Source of the DNA: Gyromitra esculenta
Lineage: Eukaryota; Ascomycota; Pezizomycetes; Pezizales; Discinaceae
Assembly: GCA_038503075.1 (NCBI GenBank)
Contig: JBCAML010000014.1
Span: 372,001-436,000 of the forward strand
Direction of reading: 5' to 3'
Length of the DNA: 64,000 bases
Shown piece after piece: positions 22,232 through 32,698 of the stretch. The translations under genes and the position numbers were made by a program. How positions within the stretch are numbered: the stretch's first letter is position 1; each line of letters begins with the position of its first letter. Under the pieces are notes generated by a model. That model did no database searches. It was not told the DNA's origin and saw nothing but the letters and a program-made list of their open reading frames with translations.

Positions 22232-23943
22232 TTAACTAACTCCCAAATCCCTTCTAACCTGCTCACCTTCATCCTCATCACCCCAATCCCCCCAGCTAGT
22301 CCTCCCACTACTAACCCCGTCTTCAGTATCCGCATTAGTATCTACACTATCCCTCCTCTCGACATCTCCGACGAGGGGTACTGCAAACTCCACATCCTCC
22401 ACCCGAACCTTCGGCTCCCCTGCCTGCTTTTTCATGCCAACCCACAACGCACTCCCCATAATTATTGTACTCCCCGCGATACTCAACACATTCGGCGTAG
22501 TACCCCACACGAGCCGTTCCCAGAACAGTGCAAACAGCATCTGCGAATACACCATATTCGTCGCTCTACCTGCTTTCTCAACCTGTAATCCCGCGGTAAG
22601 AAGGAACTGCATAACGAAGCCAAAAATGCCAATACCAAATAATAACCCCCACTGTGTTGCGTTACCAGGCCATATAATCCCGCCCACAGACGGAATAGCA
22701 AGGAGAGCTACGAATGAAACGATCGTGCACCAGGTTGAAAAGTAGTTGACGCTGATAAGCGGGTGTGCACGTTTTCCGATCCAGCGGATAGTGGTGAATG
22801 CGCTTGCGGCTCCAAGGACGCCGAGGAGGGCGACGAGGATGGCGATGAGGCGCTGGTGAGGGGTTACGTTGAGTTTTTCGTCTTCGTGGGGGAGGATTGC
22901 GCGGCGCATGCTTTCGGGGGGGACGACTTCATCGTAGCCGTCGTCGCCGGAGCGGCCGAAGCGGAATAGGGCTGTGGGACGGGCGATGAGGACTACCCCA
23001 CCGAGGGAGAAGAGGGAGGCGAAGAAGTTGGTTGAAGTGAAGGGTTCGTGGAGAGAAGGAATTAGACTACAGGCGAAGGTGGCCATGATGGGTGATAGGA
23101 AGGTTATTACTGTAGCATCGGATAGGTCGAGGTAGGATAGTGAATCTGCGGGGGTGTCGGTCAGCATGTTCTATCTACCTAGGGAATGATATTCACTGCA
23201 CGAATAAACAATAATAATAAAAAACAAATAATAAGAGACAAATAAGAGACAAATAACCGCTCCCCTATGGAAGAAAATCTCCAGAACTTACAATATAATC
23301 CAAAAACACCAAAAAATCCACCCATCCCCCGTGCCACCAGCAAACCCCGTACCCCCCGGGGGCCAAACGGTGCATCCTCAACCTTCATCTTCCACATCCA
23401 CACATAAACCAACACGCTCGTGATACTTTGTCGCACGAACAGGATCTGCAGCGCATGGAACCTCTGTTCCGGAAAACTCGTCTCCAGAATCCGTGTCGTC
23501 AGACTCATAAGTGATCCAAAGAACTGGGACAGCAGCACTAGCATAATCCCACGGTTGTTATACAACGTATTTTTGCACTTCATCCACAGCGACGGCACCA
23601 ACGGCCGCCCAGGGAACGGTGATCTCGAGCGCACAGACGACGCATAGGACAATAGCGAGAGGGCTGACGCTGAGTGGTGGGATGAGATATACGGTGTTGC
23701 GGGCTGAAGCGGTAACGCAAGGAACTCTTTGGCGGGAGGGGAGGTGAAGCTTAGTGGGCTAGAGGAAGCTGATGGTTCTTTGGGATAATAAGATGGGTCT
23801 AACTTCGCTAGAGACTCGGGTTTCTGTTCAAACGACATTACGGTGTTTGATTCACGGTTAGAGGGGGGGAGGCTGCGATAACTCTGTCTTCTTCTGCTGC
23901 CGCTCCGCCATCTTCGATCCCTCCCCGGACCGTCACTCGACAT
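22232..23943 (-). CDS. DMT-superfamily (EamA-type) transporter
   Basis: Exons 23943-23292 and 23145-22232 give 521 aa; the 146-nt intron has donor GTAAGT and acceptor CGCAG. Splicing restores the conserved GLYYSLSYLDLSDATVI, so the Met at 23167 is intronic and not a start. A Ser/Arg-rich cytoplasmic N-terminus of about 125 residues precedes two EamA repeats with around ten helices, including SQFFGSLMSLTTR, VITFLSPIMATF, LFSLGGVVLIARP, FVMQFLLTAGL and LSIAGSTIIMGSALW. The C-terminus is acidic. The family (SLC35G-like) moves small metabolites across plasma or organelle membranes; substrate unknown. Confidence 0.88.
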
Positions 23944-24735
23944 AATAGAAAAACTCCAAGACTCCCCGGATGTAACGGATGCTAATGTCTGTGGCGTCGG
24001 ATGCCGTATAACCGGTCGACTGAAATCTTGGCAATGCTAATGTGATTGCAGATAATTGTTTCGATGTTGAAACATTGCCGCGGGGTTAGAATAGTAGCCT
24101 CCAGGCATGGTCATGGTGTCTGGAAAGCATTGCTACATGCATGCGCACATAGACATAACGCCAAGGAATATTTAAAGTAAATAATTGATAGGGGCTTGAT
24201 ATCATCCCAGGAGTGATCTAAAGTGGTCTACCACTTATTATTTTTGTCATCCGAAAAGGAGTATATTAAATTAACTAAGACATGTTATAATAAGCCTAAG
24301 TGGGATGGTTTGTACACCTCTGTATAAGCGTAACCCTCAAAGCGTTGGAAAGTCTTAAACCACAAGCCATCGAATACTAGCAGTAGTCATGCACCAAGAA
24401 ATATATTACCTAGCATTGATTGGTGGGTTCATTTACAATCCCCTCTTCAACTACAAACACGCAGATTAGTGCTAGATATTCTTCAACCTGCATTATAATC
24501 TCAAACCTGCTTCGGCTGCGAAAAATACCAAGTTATTTGGCTTCACAAATCGGGTTCAAAAGGTCGATGTCAAGAAGACTCGAGGTCAGAGACCAGAAAC
24601 ATGCGCAGAGATAGACTACAAATTCAGAATACTCTAATAGCGCCTCTAAAAATATGCTATACCGTAAACACAAAGAAAAAGAAAAAGAGAGGGACTCTTG
24701 TACCGGTGTAGCTGTCTCAACCAATGACTACTGTT
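23944..24735. other. intergenic
   Basis: Promoter of the DMT transporter and 3' flank of the aminotransferase. No gene is supported. Confidence 0.5.
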
Positions 24736-26421
24736 TTACATGTAGTCCTTCAATTTCCTCAACCTCTCTTTTGCTGCTTCCAGGACCTCGTTTTCCTTAC
24801 AAACCGCGAATCTAAGATAGTTCTCCGCTTGCTTCTCATGTTGTGCGGTGTAAAACTCGGTTGGCGGGATAGCGGCGACACCAAGCTCTTTAATTAAGAA
24901 CCATGATAACTGGAAATCGCGAGCACGCTCCGCCACGTGAGGGGGGAAATCGTAGCCAGCGGGTATATTGACCTTAGCCATGTTTACGAGAACGAAGTAG
25001 CCACCTTCAGGGTTGGTGTACTGTTTACAATCAGTAATCGTGACTAAAATTATTTTCTACAATAGGAAACGCCTGGGGAGCATTACCGGTAATCCAAGCT
25101 CATCCCAAACCTCGTTGAAAAGCGACATCTTGTCTTTCATATCTTTTATGCTTTCTTCCCAGAACCCCTCTTTCTCTGCGTTCTCGAGGCCGATAGCTAC
25201 GGCTTCCTGAAGCGGGGAAACAGATGAGAAGCAGATTCGAGTATGGGCAGCACCGCAATACTTTATCAGTTCTGGTTTTCCGATCAACCAACCAACTCTC
25301 CATCCAGTGGCATAGAAGTTCTTCCCAGCAGATCCAACAGTGATAGTGAGATTCCCAATCTCTTCGGAGAGGGTTCCAATACGCGTGAAAGGGGTATAGT
25401 AAAGTCTGTCATAAACCTATTTTTACTCCAAAGTTAGTTCACTGCCATGCTAGACAACCAAGGTACTATTAGATAAGGCAGTGTATTTGGGAAAGCGAAT
25501 GCCAAAGCAAAATAGCATCAACCGTGTACTAACCTCGTCGCTCAAAATAATGATATTATTCTTCACGCATAACTCCCCAATCCCCAAAAGCTCCTCACGG
25601 CTAAAAACCTTACCAATAGGGTTGTGTGGGGTATTGATAACAATCATTCTTGTTTTACTCGTAATTGCTGACTCTAGCTCCTTCATATCCAGTTTCCAAT
25701 CACTCGCGGGGCATACATCCGTATCTCCTTTCTCTGGGGGATGCAGTGCAACATATTTAATAATGCCACCTGCCATCTCAATGTTCGAAATATACTGATC
25801 GAAGAATGGCTCCATAACAACAACCTCATCGCCTGGTTCTACAAAACCCATAAATGCAGACAACATGCCCTCGTTCGCACCAGAGGTGATAACAACTTCT
25901 GTTGTTGGGTCAAGCGTGCGACCAAAGTACGGCGAGTAAGAGTCTGAGATAGCTTGACGCAGCCGCAGACGACCCTGTGTAGGTGAATACTGGTTGCATT
26001 CAACACGGTCCAGAGCTTGCCTAGCAGCATTGAGGACAAAAGTAGGAGGATTGTAGCCGCTGGAGCTTCTCGTCAGTATTGTATGGCTCAATTGCCGTTG
26101 TGGTAATGAGAACCCACAAAAAGCCTTGACCGAGATTGATCACTGGTTTCCCCGCGGAAGCTGCAGCTTCGTTGACGATAGACCTATACAAAATCAATAT
26201 TAATTAATTTTTTTTAGAGTCAGGAAGAAAAAATACCAGACATCCTTCCTCTGTGAAGCAACCCTTTTAGCAGGTTTGATTTGAGATGCCATTGTTCTTG
26301 TATATATAGCTGTCCCTGGCTTGAAAGTAGACGAAATTGATGGTCGGACAAGGGAATTGGGCGAAGGAAAGAGAATTTTATTACTACCACGCCGGAAAAG
26401 GGGGAGGGTAGCTGAGCGCAT
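24736..26421 (-). CDS. kynurenine-oxoglutarate/class I aminotransferase
   Basis: Five exons, 26421-26237, 26183-26118, 26059-25534, 25416-25087 and 25020-24736, give 463 aa. The PLP enzyme should transaminate kynurenine (to kynurenate) and similar amino acids. Motifs: VINLGQGFFGYNPP, TSGANEGMLSAF, NTPHNPIGKVFSREEL, SDEVYDRLYY, the PLP-lysine segment GSAGKNFYATGWRVGW, and the C-terminal ENYLRFAVCKE. The ATG at 26421 adds a basic presequence (MRSATLPLFRRGSNKILF) before an internal ATG at 26292 (MASQIKPAKRV); this looks like mitochondrial versus cytosolic forms. All active-site residues appear intact. Confidence 0.92.
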
Positions 26422-26957
26422 GTGGTCAGCAATGGATTGGAATTTGAAAGAAACAATTGTGGATGTGAGGCTCTCGCGACGAGAAGGGGTTTTCCTTCTT
26501 ACCTGGGAATGATCATGTGGAGGCTCTGGTACCTATCGGCGGTCTTGGTGGGGTTTGCGCTGCCGCTAAGCGGACTTGGCGAGATGACACCATTACAGGG
26601 GCTATAGTAAACATGGCCTCACGTCAGAAGCATCTGTAGGTACTTCGAAATGAAAGTTCTTATAAAAACTAGCTATTAGTAAGTCTAAACATTTCTATTG
26701 TTTCAATACACCAAATAATCGAGAAGACTGGCGACTAAATGTAAGTCAAAATTACCGAGTGATAGTTCATGATTAGAGTAGTACCTTTTTTCTTTTTGTT
26801 TTAACTCATTAATTGTAACCAGTATTAAGCTATGACAATACAAAAACAAAATATCCACAGTCTCCTCTCCTTCCATATCCCGTCTTCTTGCTGCCTCGTG
26901 CCCAGATGCGGATGCTTGGCTCCAAGATTCGTTCCTCACGCTCTCGCTGCGGCAATA

Positions 26958-27005
26958 CCATAATTGTACAATAAACAAAGAATTATGGAAAAATAGGCTG
27001 GGCAC
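26958..27005 (+). repeat. 48-bp dispersed repeat, copy B
   Basis: Same orientation as 5676-5723, with three mismatches. Retains the 8-base inverted arms and the ATAGGCTGGGCAC half. Confidence 0.7.
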
Positions 27006-27439
27006 GAGACAGGTCTTCTTGGCCACACAGTCCAAAGCCCATGCTTGCTCTCCAAAAATAAAATTACATACCCAATAATAAATACGAATAAAAGTAAATA
27101 GAAACTAAAAAGGAAAACAACAATTCTAACTATTCTCAAAACCCTCTCACCACAAACTCAAATTCATCATTTACACCTCTTCATTCTCCTGTTCCAACTC
27201 TCCCCAACCTCTCAACTCATCTCTGATAATTTCACTCGTTTCTTCCTCACTATTCTCTCTTCTCTTCCTCTCGAAGACACTCCATAGTTTAGAATAGTAC
27301 CTTACCAAGTAAACCTCTCACTAGATATTAGACTCCTACGTGTACATAGTTGTGGGAGTAGATCTTCATGTTGAATTTAAGCTCAGAAAATCCTCATCCT
27401 ATCTCAGCTGCTCGAGTGAACGATCAGCGACGTACATGT

Positions 27440-27520
27440 AATTAAATATCCCACTAGTCTAATGGAATTACATGTAACTTTACACCCCAATTAAATATCC
27501 CACTAGTCTGATAGAATTAA
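27440..27520. repeat. direct repeat, period 49 bp
   Basis: Two copies of a segment beginning AATTAAATATCCCACTAGTC, at 27440 and 27489, differing at a few bases. The first copy is flanked by TACATGTA on both sides. Confidence 0.7.
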
Positions 27521-27762
27521 CTTTACATTCTACGTCAATCCAGTTCAATAAATCCCCCGGAGAATTGCGAAAACACCGCGAACAGGGGTTCGTATAGAAT
27601 ATTTTCCGGGATAACGGCTAGTATTCTCTAGTCTTCGTAACATAAAGCTCCTTACTTTTCATCCCACTTTTCATCCTATGAACGGTCAAAATTTCTCAAA
27701 ATTTATAGGATAAAACCCCTAAGACATCTTCAAATATAGAAGCCACCTCACCCTACTGGAAA

Positions 27763-28800
27763 ATGGAACCCTCAACTGAAACAATCGGGTTTAGTCAAGA
27801 AGAGTCATGTCCCACCGAACTTGCTGAGGCACCAAAATCTCCGGAACACGTCGTACCCGCTCCTCTAATTACGACGACGAGACGAATATTTGGAAAGTGT
27901 CCAGTTCCTAGTTGTAAATACTCGGTGGGAAAGTCGAAGAACCCCGCAAATTCGATGAACTCCCATCTTATATACTACGCACAAAAAGATAGTGCCCATG
28001 CTGTAGCAAGGAGATCATTTACTATGAGAGGGTTCACAGCCCAGCTATACCGTCAGGGAAGGGATTCCCTCCCTCAGTCGGCATCATCGTATCTCTCACG
28101 ACCCAATCCAATCACTCCACGCTCAATTTCTTCTAAGGACCCTAGGGAGGCTAGGCAGGTAAGCGAATGTAGGGCGGTAAAAAAATCGAAGCTAGAGAAA
28201 GGCAAATCTATTAGACACCAAGGTGAAGAAAACGATGTGGTCTTCGAAACGGAAAGCCACCCAACAACACTCGTCGAAGAAAATCACCATAACCTGTCTA
28301 TCAAGGACGGCGACCCCTCTCGTCGATGTTGCTCCATTAACTGCAAATACTTGTGCGCCGATGACGTTGAAAATCCAGCCCTCGCCTTAGTCGCCCATTT
28401 CGACTATTTCATCAAAGAAGGAGATGAGGAACACCTGCAAGCCAAAGTACGTTGGTTGCACAGAAGGGTTGACGCATATGAGAATCATATTAGATTGTCG
28501 CCGGTCTTCCAAAAGTTTGGTAGAATCCCAACCTATGTCGAGAAGAAGTCACCATGCACAAAAAAACCAGTCAGCGTCGCAGAGGAAAACGTGGAAATGC
28601 CGGGCGAGTATTCGATGCCAAATGAAATCATGACTGCTGAGTTGGATTTGGATGAAACGAGCGCAGCCGAGATTGGAAGCAATTCATCCGCGGTGGGCAC
28701 ACACACCAACGACTTTACCGCAGAGTCTATCGTTTCATATGGGGGCCCGGTCTTTGAGAAATCTGGTAAGACTGCAATCCATATCGAGGGGCAATCATGA
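27763..28800 (+). CDS. orphan protein with two C-x4-C...H-x10/11-H motifs
   Basis: A single-exon frame of 345 aa. Two related motifs are visible, near residues 46-74 (CPVPSCKY ... SHLIYYAQKDSAH) and 188-222 (CCSINCKY ... AHFDYFIKEGDEEH). Both fit C-x4-C-x16/17-H-x10/11-H and include a conserved Cys-x-Tyr, Asn-Pro and Ser/Ala-His. This looks like a zinc-binding finger; the same motif occurs in the next gene. From residue 248 the protein enters repeats of 82-93 residues. The frame meets TGA at 28798 but continues open to 29343 in the same frame, so the gene is either truncated, a recent pseudogene or read through. No named family is recognised. Confidence 0.6.
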   Translation: MEPSTETIGFSQEESCPTELAEAPKSPEHVVPAPLITTTRRIFGKCPVPSCKYSVGKSKNPANSMNSHLIYYAQKDSAHAVARRSFTMRGFTAQLYRQGRDSLPQSASSYLSRPNPITPRSISSKDPREARQVSECRAVKKSKLEKGKSIRHQGEENDVVFETESHPTTLVEENHHNLSIKDGDPSRRCCSINCKYLCADDVENPALALVAHFDYFIKEGDEEHLQAKVRWLHRRVDAYENHIRLSPVFQKFGRIPTYVEKKSPCTKKPVSVAEENVEMPGEYSMPNEIMTAELDLDETSAAEIGSNSSAVGTHTNDFTAESIVSYGGPVFEKSGKTAIHIEGQS

Positions 28801-29300
28801 TCTAACCAGAAATCAGTCGTTAATGCACAAGATAATGAATCAGCCAAGTATGGGGAAATTTCGAGCAAGGAGGACTCTCAGATGTTCGAAGCCATGACTA
28901 CTGAGTTGGATGTGGATGGGACGAGAGCAGACTACACGGGGAGTAATGCAACCGCAGTAGATGCGCATAACAACAAACTTGCCATAGAGCCTACCGATCC
29001 ACATTGGGGGAACTGTAACCCTCTGCCAGTCGTTGAAAAATCTGGTAAAATCCCAACTTATATAAAGAGGCAGTCACAATCTAACCAGAGTTTAGTCATT
29101 AATGCGGAGGAGAACCAAGGGAAAACTATGAGTGAAGAGGATATTGACCTAATGACAGCCCTGCAGAAGGAGTTGGGGACCTGTAGGACGGAAGCGGTCG
29201 AGTTGGGAGTTAGCCTACCCACGGCGGATACACACGGAGATCTCACTACAGAGGTTAGCGATAATGACGTCGGCGGAACTTACACAGCGTGGCTGAACCA
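28504..29300 (+). repeat. three in-frame protein-coding repeats
   Basis: Units start at 28504, 28750 and 29029. Each begins with a version of VFEKSGKIPTYI, then a SNQ...VNAEEN stretch, then an EIMTAELDLDET-like stretch and a GSN...AVDTH stretch. All three are in the same frame as 27763, across the TGA at 28798. Confidence 0.8.
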
Positions 29301-29343
29301 TCCGTCTGTGTTCGGGGAGATGGATCTGGGCGAAGTATTGTAA
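28801..29343 (+). pseudogene. in-frame continuation of orphan gene after TGA
   Basis: Continues the frame of 27763-28800 for 180 codons to a TAA, with repeat units 2 and 3 intact. The stop replaces a codon that is CAA in unit 3. There are no splice signals that obviously remove it. I list it as the downstream part of an interrupted gene; read-through or a sequence error are alternatives. The first internal ATG is at 28882. Confidence 0.5.
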
Positions 29344-30186
29344 TTAGATAGCAAATTGCGGGAGGCAAGAATGTGGGCTCGGATGGATCATTGTTTCTGT
29401 AGGCATGCAGTATTAAATAAGTTAATACGTATGGTCGGGGGGATGACGTTGAATTATCATTATCTTTTTTTTTAGCACTCTAACGGAGTTCCCAATTCCC
29501 AACTTTTTGCATGAACCTGTGCTGAGTGGATGGATAGCTTGAGAGTGCGATATACACCGTGTTTTGTGTTTGCAAAAAATCGACGCGAGTGATATCTTGT
29601 GATTTGTAATCGTTACATGACCAAGTATGAATACTCGGTGTGGTAAAATCCCATCTATTCCTTAAAAAGTCACTAATTTGATATGGTTCGCAGCCACAAC
29701 ATAATACATACAGGTACTGCAGACGGATTCAGGGCAGCCAGTTTTTCTTGATGGCCATGCGTTATGTGCTATACAAGTGAGCATTTGTTTCATTCACCTT
29801 GGCCTTCATCAATGTTCTCGCTAACATCATGACGAAGAGAGGGAGGATGTTCTCATACCCAACCTCATCCTCCTAGACCTCCCTAGGATGCGCAGCGCCC
29901 AAAGACAGTATAGATGAGAAAGGCAGTCCGGATGGATATGAGACTCATGTAGTCTCATACCCAGCTCCATACCAGCAGCTCGATCCGAGATCAGGAGGGC
30001 TACAAAATAGAAAGGTATGGCTAGGCCTTTCTACTTGCAGCATAAATCGAAAAGCCCTAGGCCCCAGACCAGCATTTACGTTAAATACTCCTCTCGGCGA
30101 CGGCCCATACACCCATATAAAGATCTCTCCACTATACCTCCTCCCAGAGGCATGGTGAAGCGCTTCTAGTTGAAAAAACCCATACG
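29344..30186. other. intergenic between the two orphan genes
   Basis: About 840 bp on the same strand side as both orphan genes; holds the promoter of the second. Contains a poly-T run near 29466-29474. No additional gene. Confidence 0.45.
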
Positions 30187-31230
30187 ATGTCGAACGAACG
30201 GGATATCATCTCCAGGGATTCCCCCACCAGCCGGCCGGCATTCCAGCTAGTTCCCGATCACATTCTTATGGAATACGCGAATATGTGTATGTCTCTGAGG
30301 AGAGAAACTGCTGGGACGTTCAGCGAGCCACAGACCTGCCTCCCTACACAGACTTCTATCCCTAATATAGACTTTTCCCCTGCGATGCTGCATATGGAGA
30401 GTCTAGAATCTACTCCGGTCTTCGATCTACATACCTACATCTCCGACCTGTATCGCAACTCCGATATAGACTTTTCCTCTACGATGCCGCATACGGACAC
30501 TCAGGAATCTTCTTTTATGTACGATGATTTTGATACCTACCTTCCCAATCAGATGGACATCCCTGATACGAACTTTCTTTCTACGATACCGTATACGGAA
30601 AGTGCAGAAAGTGCTCCGGTCTTCGATGAACCAGATACCTGCCTTTCCGGCCTCATGCGCTACCCCGATATTTCGTATTATTCTACGATACCGCATACAC
30701 AGACTCTAGAAACTACGTCGCAATCACTGTCACAGTTTCTTACTCCCCCTTCTCCTTTTCCTGCCCCCAGGTCTGCCAGCGCAGTGATCTCATCAGAAGC
30801 CCCACCGAGAACTAAGCCAACCCTGGAGCTCGACGACGACTTCCGTTGCACCGTCCCTTGCTGCCTCTACTCGTGCCCGGGCGTCAAAGACCCAACTAAG
30901 TCTTTATATTCTCACCTCTACCACAAGGCGAGAAACGGCGATGACCTCCACAAGCAAGGTTTGGAGAACTGGAGAAACTACCCACCGCCGAGAAGGCAGA
31001 AACTCGAGGGAGCCAAGAGGGCGACCAACAAGGCACTCATGAGAATGAGAAGGATGGCAATGAATAGCCATCTTGTTCTAGAGGAAAAAGGGGAGATGGG
31101 GGAGATGGGGGAGAAGGAGGAGAACGTTGAGGAGGAGAAAGCAATTGCGCATATGTATTTGCGCGATGCTAAAGGAGCTGGTGGAAACGAGGAGCCGAAA
31201 TACCAGGTCGGGTTGGAGATACAGATCTAG
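30187..31230 (+). CDS. orphan protein with internal repeats and C-x4-C...H motif
   Basis: Single-exon frame of 347 aa. Residues about 60-185 hold four degenerate repeats of about 33 residues, each built around DIDFSSTMPHT-like and ESxPVFDxxDTYL-like pieces. A finger-like motif follows at about residues 218-252 (CTVPCCLYSC ... SHLYHKARNGDDLH), fitting C-x4-C-x16-H-x11-H, the same pattern as the two motifs in 27763-28800. A basic region (PPPRRQKLEGAKR) and a Glu-rich tail (GEMGEMGEKEEN) end the protein, which suggests a nuclear or nucleic-acid-binding role, though that is inference. Not a named family. Confidence 0.6.
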   Translation: MSNERDIISRDSPTSRPAFQLVPDHILMEYANMCMSLRRETAGTFSEPQTCLPTQTSIPNIDFSPAMLHMESLESTPVFDLHTYISDLYRNSDIDFSSTMPHTDTQESSFMYDDFDTYLPNQMDIPDTNFLSTIPYTESAESAPVFDEPDTCLSGLMRYPDISYYSTIPHTQTLETTSQSLSQFLTPPSPFPAPRSASAVISSEAPPRTKPTLELDDDFRCTVPCCLYSCPGVKDPTKSLYSHLYHKARNGDDLHKQGLENWRNYPPPRRQKLEGAKRATNKALMRMRRMAMNSHLVLEEKGEMGEMGEKEENVEEEKAIAHMYLRDAKGAGGNEEPKYQVGLEIQI

Positions 31231-32698
31231 TGTGGCAGTTCGACAGTCCGGGGCTCGACACCCAGATTTAGATAGGCGCATGTACATTGGGTATATACTG
31301 TGGTCTCTGGGAAAGCCTTTCTTTTGTAACTGCTCTTCTTTCTCTCCATCCTGAGCCTCTGTGACGCTATTCCTCACGCCTAAACAGCAAGTTATATGCC
31401 TAAGTTGATACATCAAGCTCCCTCCCCTCCTCCTAGGGGATCAGTTGCCTCTCTGATCTTCTACTTTTTAATCCCGTTTGCCAATTGCTGCAGTTATTAC
31501 CCAAGACGTTATATATTACCTACAATCCTCCACAGCAGCTCGTATAGAATATCTACCCACCAACGACGTAGCTTAACCCCATATCTAGCTCTAATCGTTG
31601 ATGATCATTCCTGAGCGAAAGCACGCGTGAATTACATGGGGTGATTCGAACGACAGTCAATGATATGTTGTAATGGATCAACCATCGCCGGATACCTTCC
31701 TCATTGGCTTTCGAGATTGGTTAAGCTCACCATTACATGTACAGTTGCGCGCGTCCAACAAGTCTGCGGTTTTTGAAGTACCACGGCGCAACAAATGATT
31801 TCAGACCACTCCCTCTAAAAAAGTAAAAAAATACACCTTGCTTTAAAAACACAATAGAGAAGATAGCCCCATCATACTATTGAGTTTTTATTGCTGCACA
31901 AGAAGAGGAGATTGTAATAGCTTGTTTTTAGTTGAATTCGATGTTGTTTCATCGCGCTGTAGTACCCCAAAAACCGCAGGGTCTTGTTGGACACAACTGT
32001 ACATATGTAGAATAGAGTCGTGGTTTTCTTATTCGATTTCATTTGGCGAGTTCCTTTACCGCTCCGTAAAACGCCACGAGAGGTGACTTGGCAGATTGTG
32101 GGAGCGATGCATTTTGTTCATGATACACTGCATGAGCTCTGTCGAGTTAGTATGGAAGATCCTCTGGTAATATCTGTATCTCACAGGCAAGCACGTAATC
32201 CCATGGTTTTCATCTACAGCTTGCACACAGAAACGATGGCCGGTCCCAGCCTAAGATGGATTGCTTCCATCCCTCTGCAGCACGAACGGTTTTTTGTAGA
32301 CACAGGGAAGCTTCTAACCCGGTTATCCCTTGTATTTGTCCATGAAAGTGGCCGCAGTCCAATCACGCTTCTCCTCGTATCAACCGAGGGCAAAGAAGAG
32401 CGAGTTGCCTTTTCTCAATGGCTACATGTATCTTGGGACCCCCCCTCCGACGTTCCCGAGCATAGACATTTCTAGATTAACATTTAAACATGGGCTACAT
32501 GTGTTATTCCTTGTCTAACGTGCGACACGAGATCCCGCCTTGCATTGCGTCTGAGGCAAGTCGCGGGCTAGCGCAGGGTCGGGAGGCAACGCGACTTCCT
32601 GGGATAACTAATTTCAACTCTACATGCAGCTTCTCGGTGAATACTAGAATCACACCAAACCTCGACCCCAGTCCAAATCCCAAGCAATACTGCCAGTC
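31231..32698. other. intergenic with a TA-flanked miniature element
   Basis: Contains the inverted-repeat element at 31742-31999 and TACATGTA at 31734 and 32423. Short frames such as 32020-32475 show no recognisable family or splice context. Confidence 0.5.
31742..31999. mobile_element. miniature inverted-repeat element (Tc1/mariner-like ends)
   Basis: 258 bp bounded by CAGTTG and CAACTG with TA on each side. The terminal inverted repeats extend about 60 bp; they share TCCAACAAG, CTGCGGTTTTTG, GTACYACRGCGC and differ mainly by transitions and a small indel. There is no coding capacity. TA flanks and CAGT-type ends are the hallmark of non-autonomous Tc1/mariner or pogo-class elements. Confidence 0.7.

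Larger units (their letters stand above)
26422..27762. other. AT-rich intergenic with repeats
   Basis: Holds copy B of the 48-bp repeat (26958-27005), two units of a 49-bp direct repeat (27440-27520) and two TACATGTA octamers (27433, 27469). No gene is supported. Confidence 0.5.

Noticed and set aside
23165..23167. ATG as start of a separate transporter gene
   Set aside because: It lies inside the intron; splicing to 23145 restores the conserved membrane segment of the upstream exon.
15987..26421. Tryptophan synthase and kynurenine aminotransferase as a metabolic cluster
   Set aside because: They are separated by SUV3 and a transporter with unrelated roles, and no synthase-type cluster gene is present.
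32020..32475. 151-codon plus-strand frame
   Set aside because: It begins next to a miniature element, has no recognisable domain, and has no supporting splice or start context.
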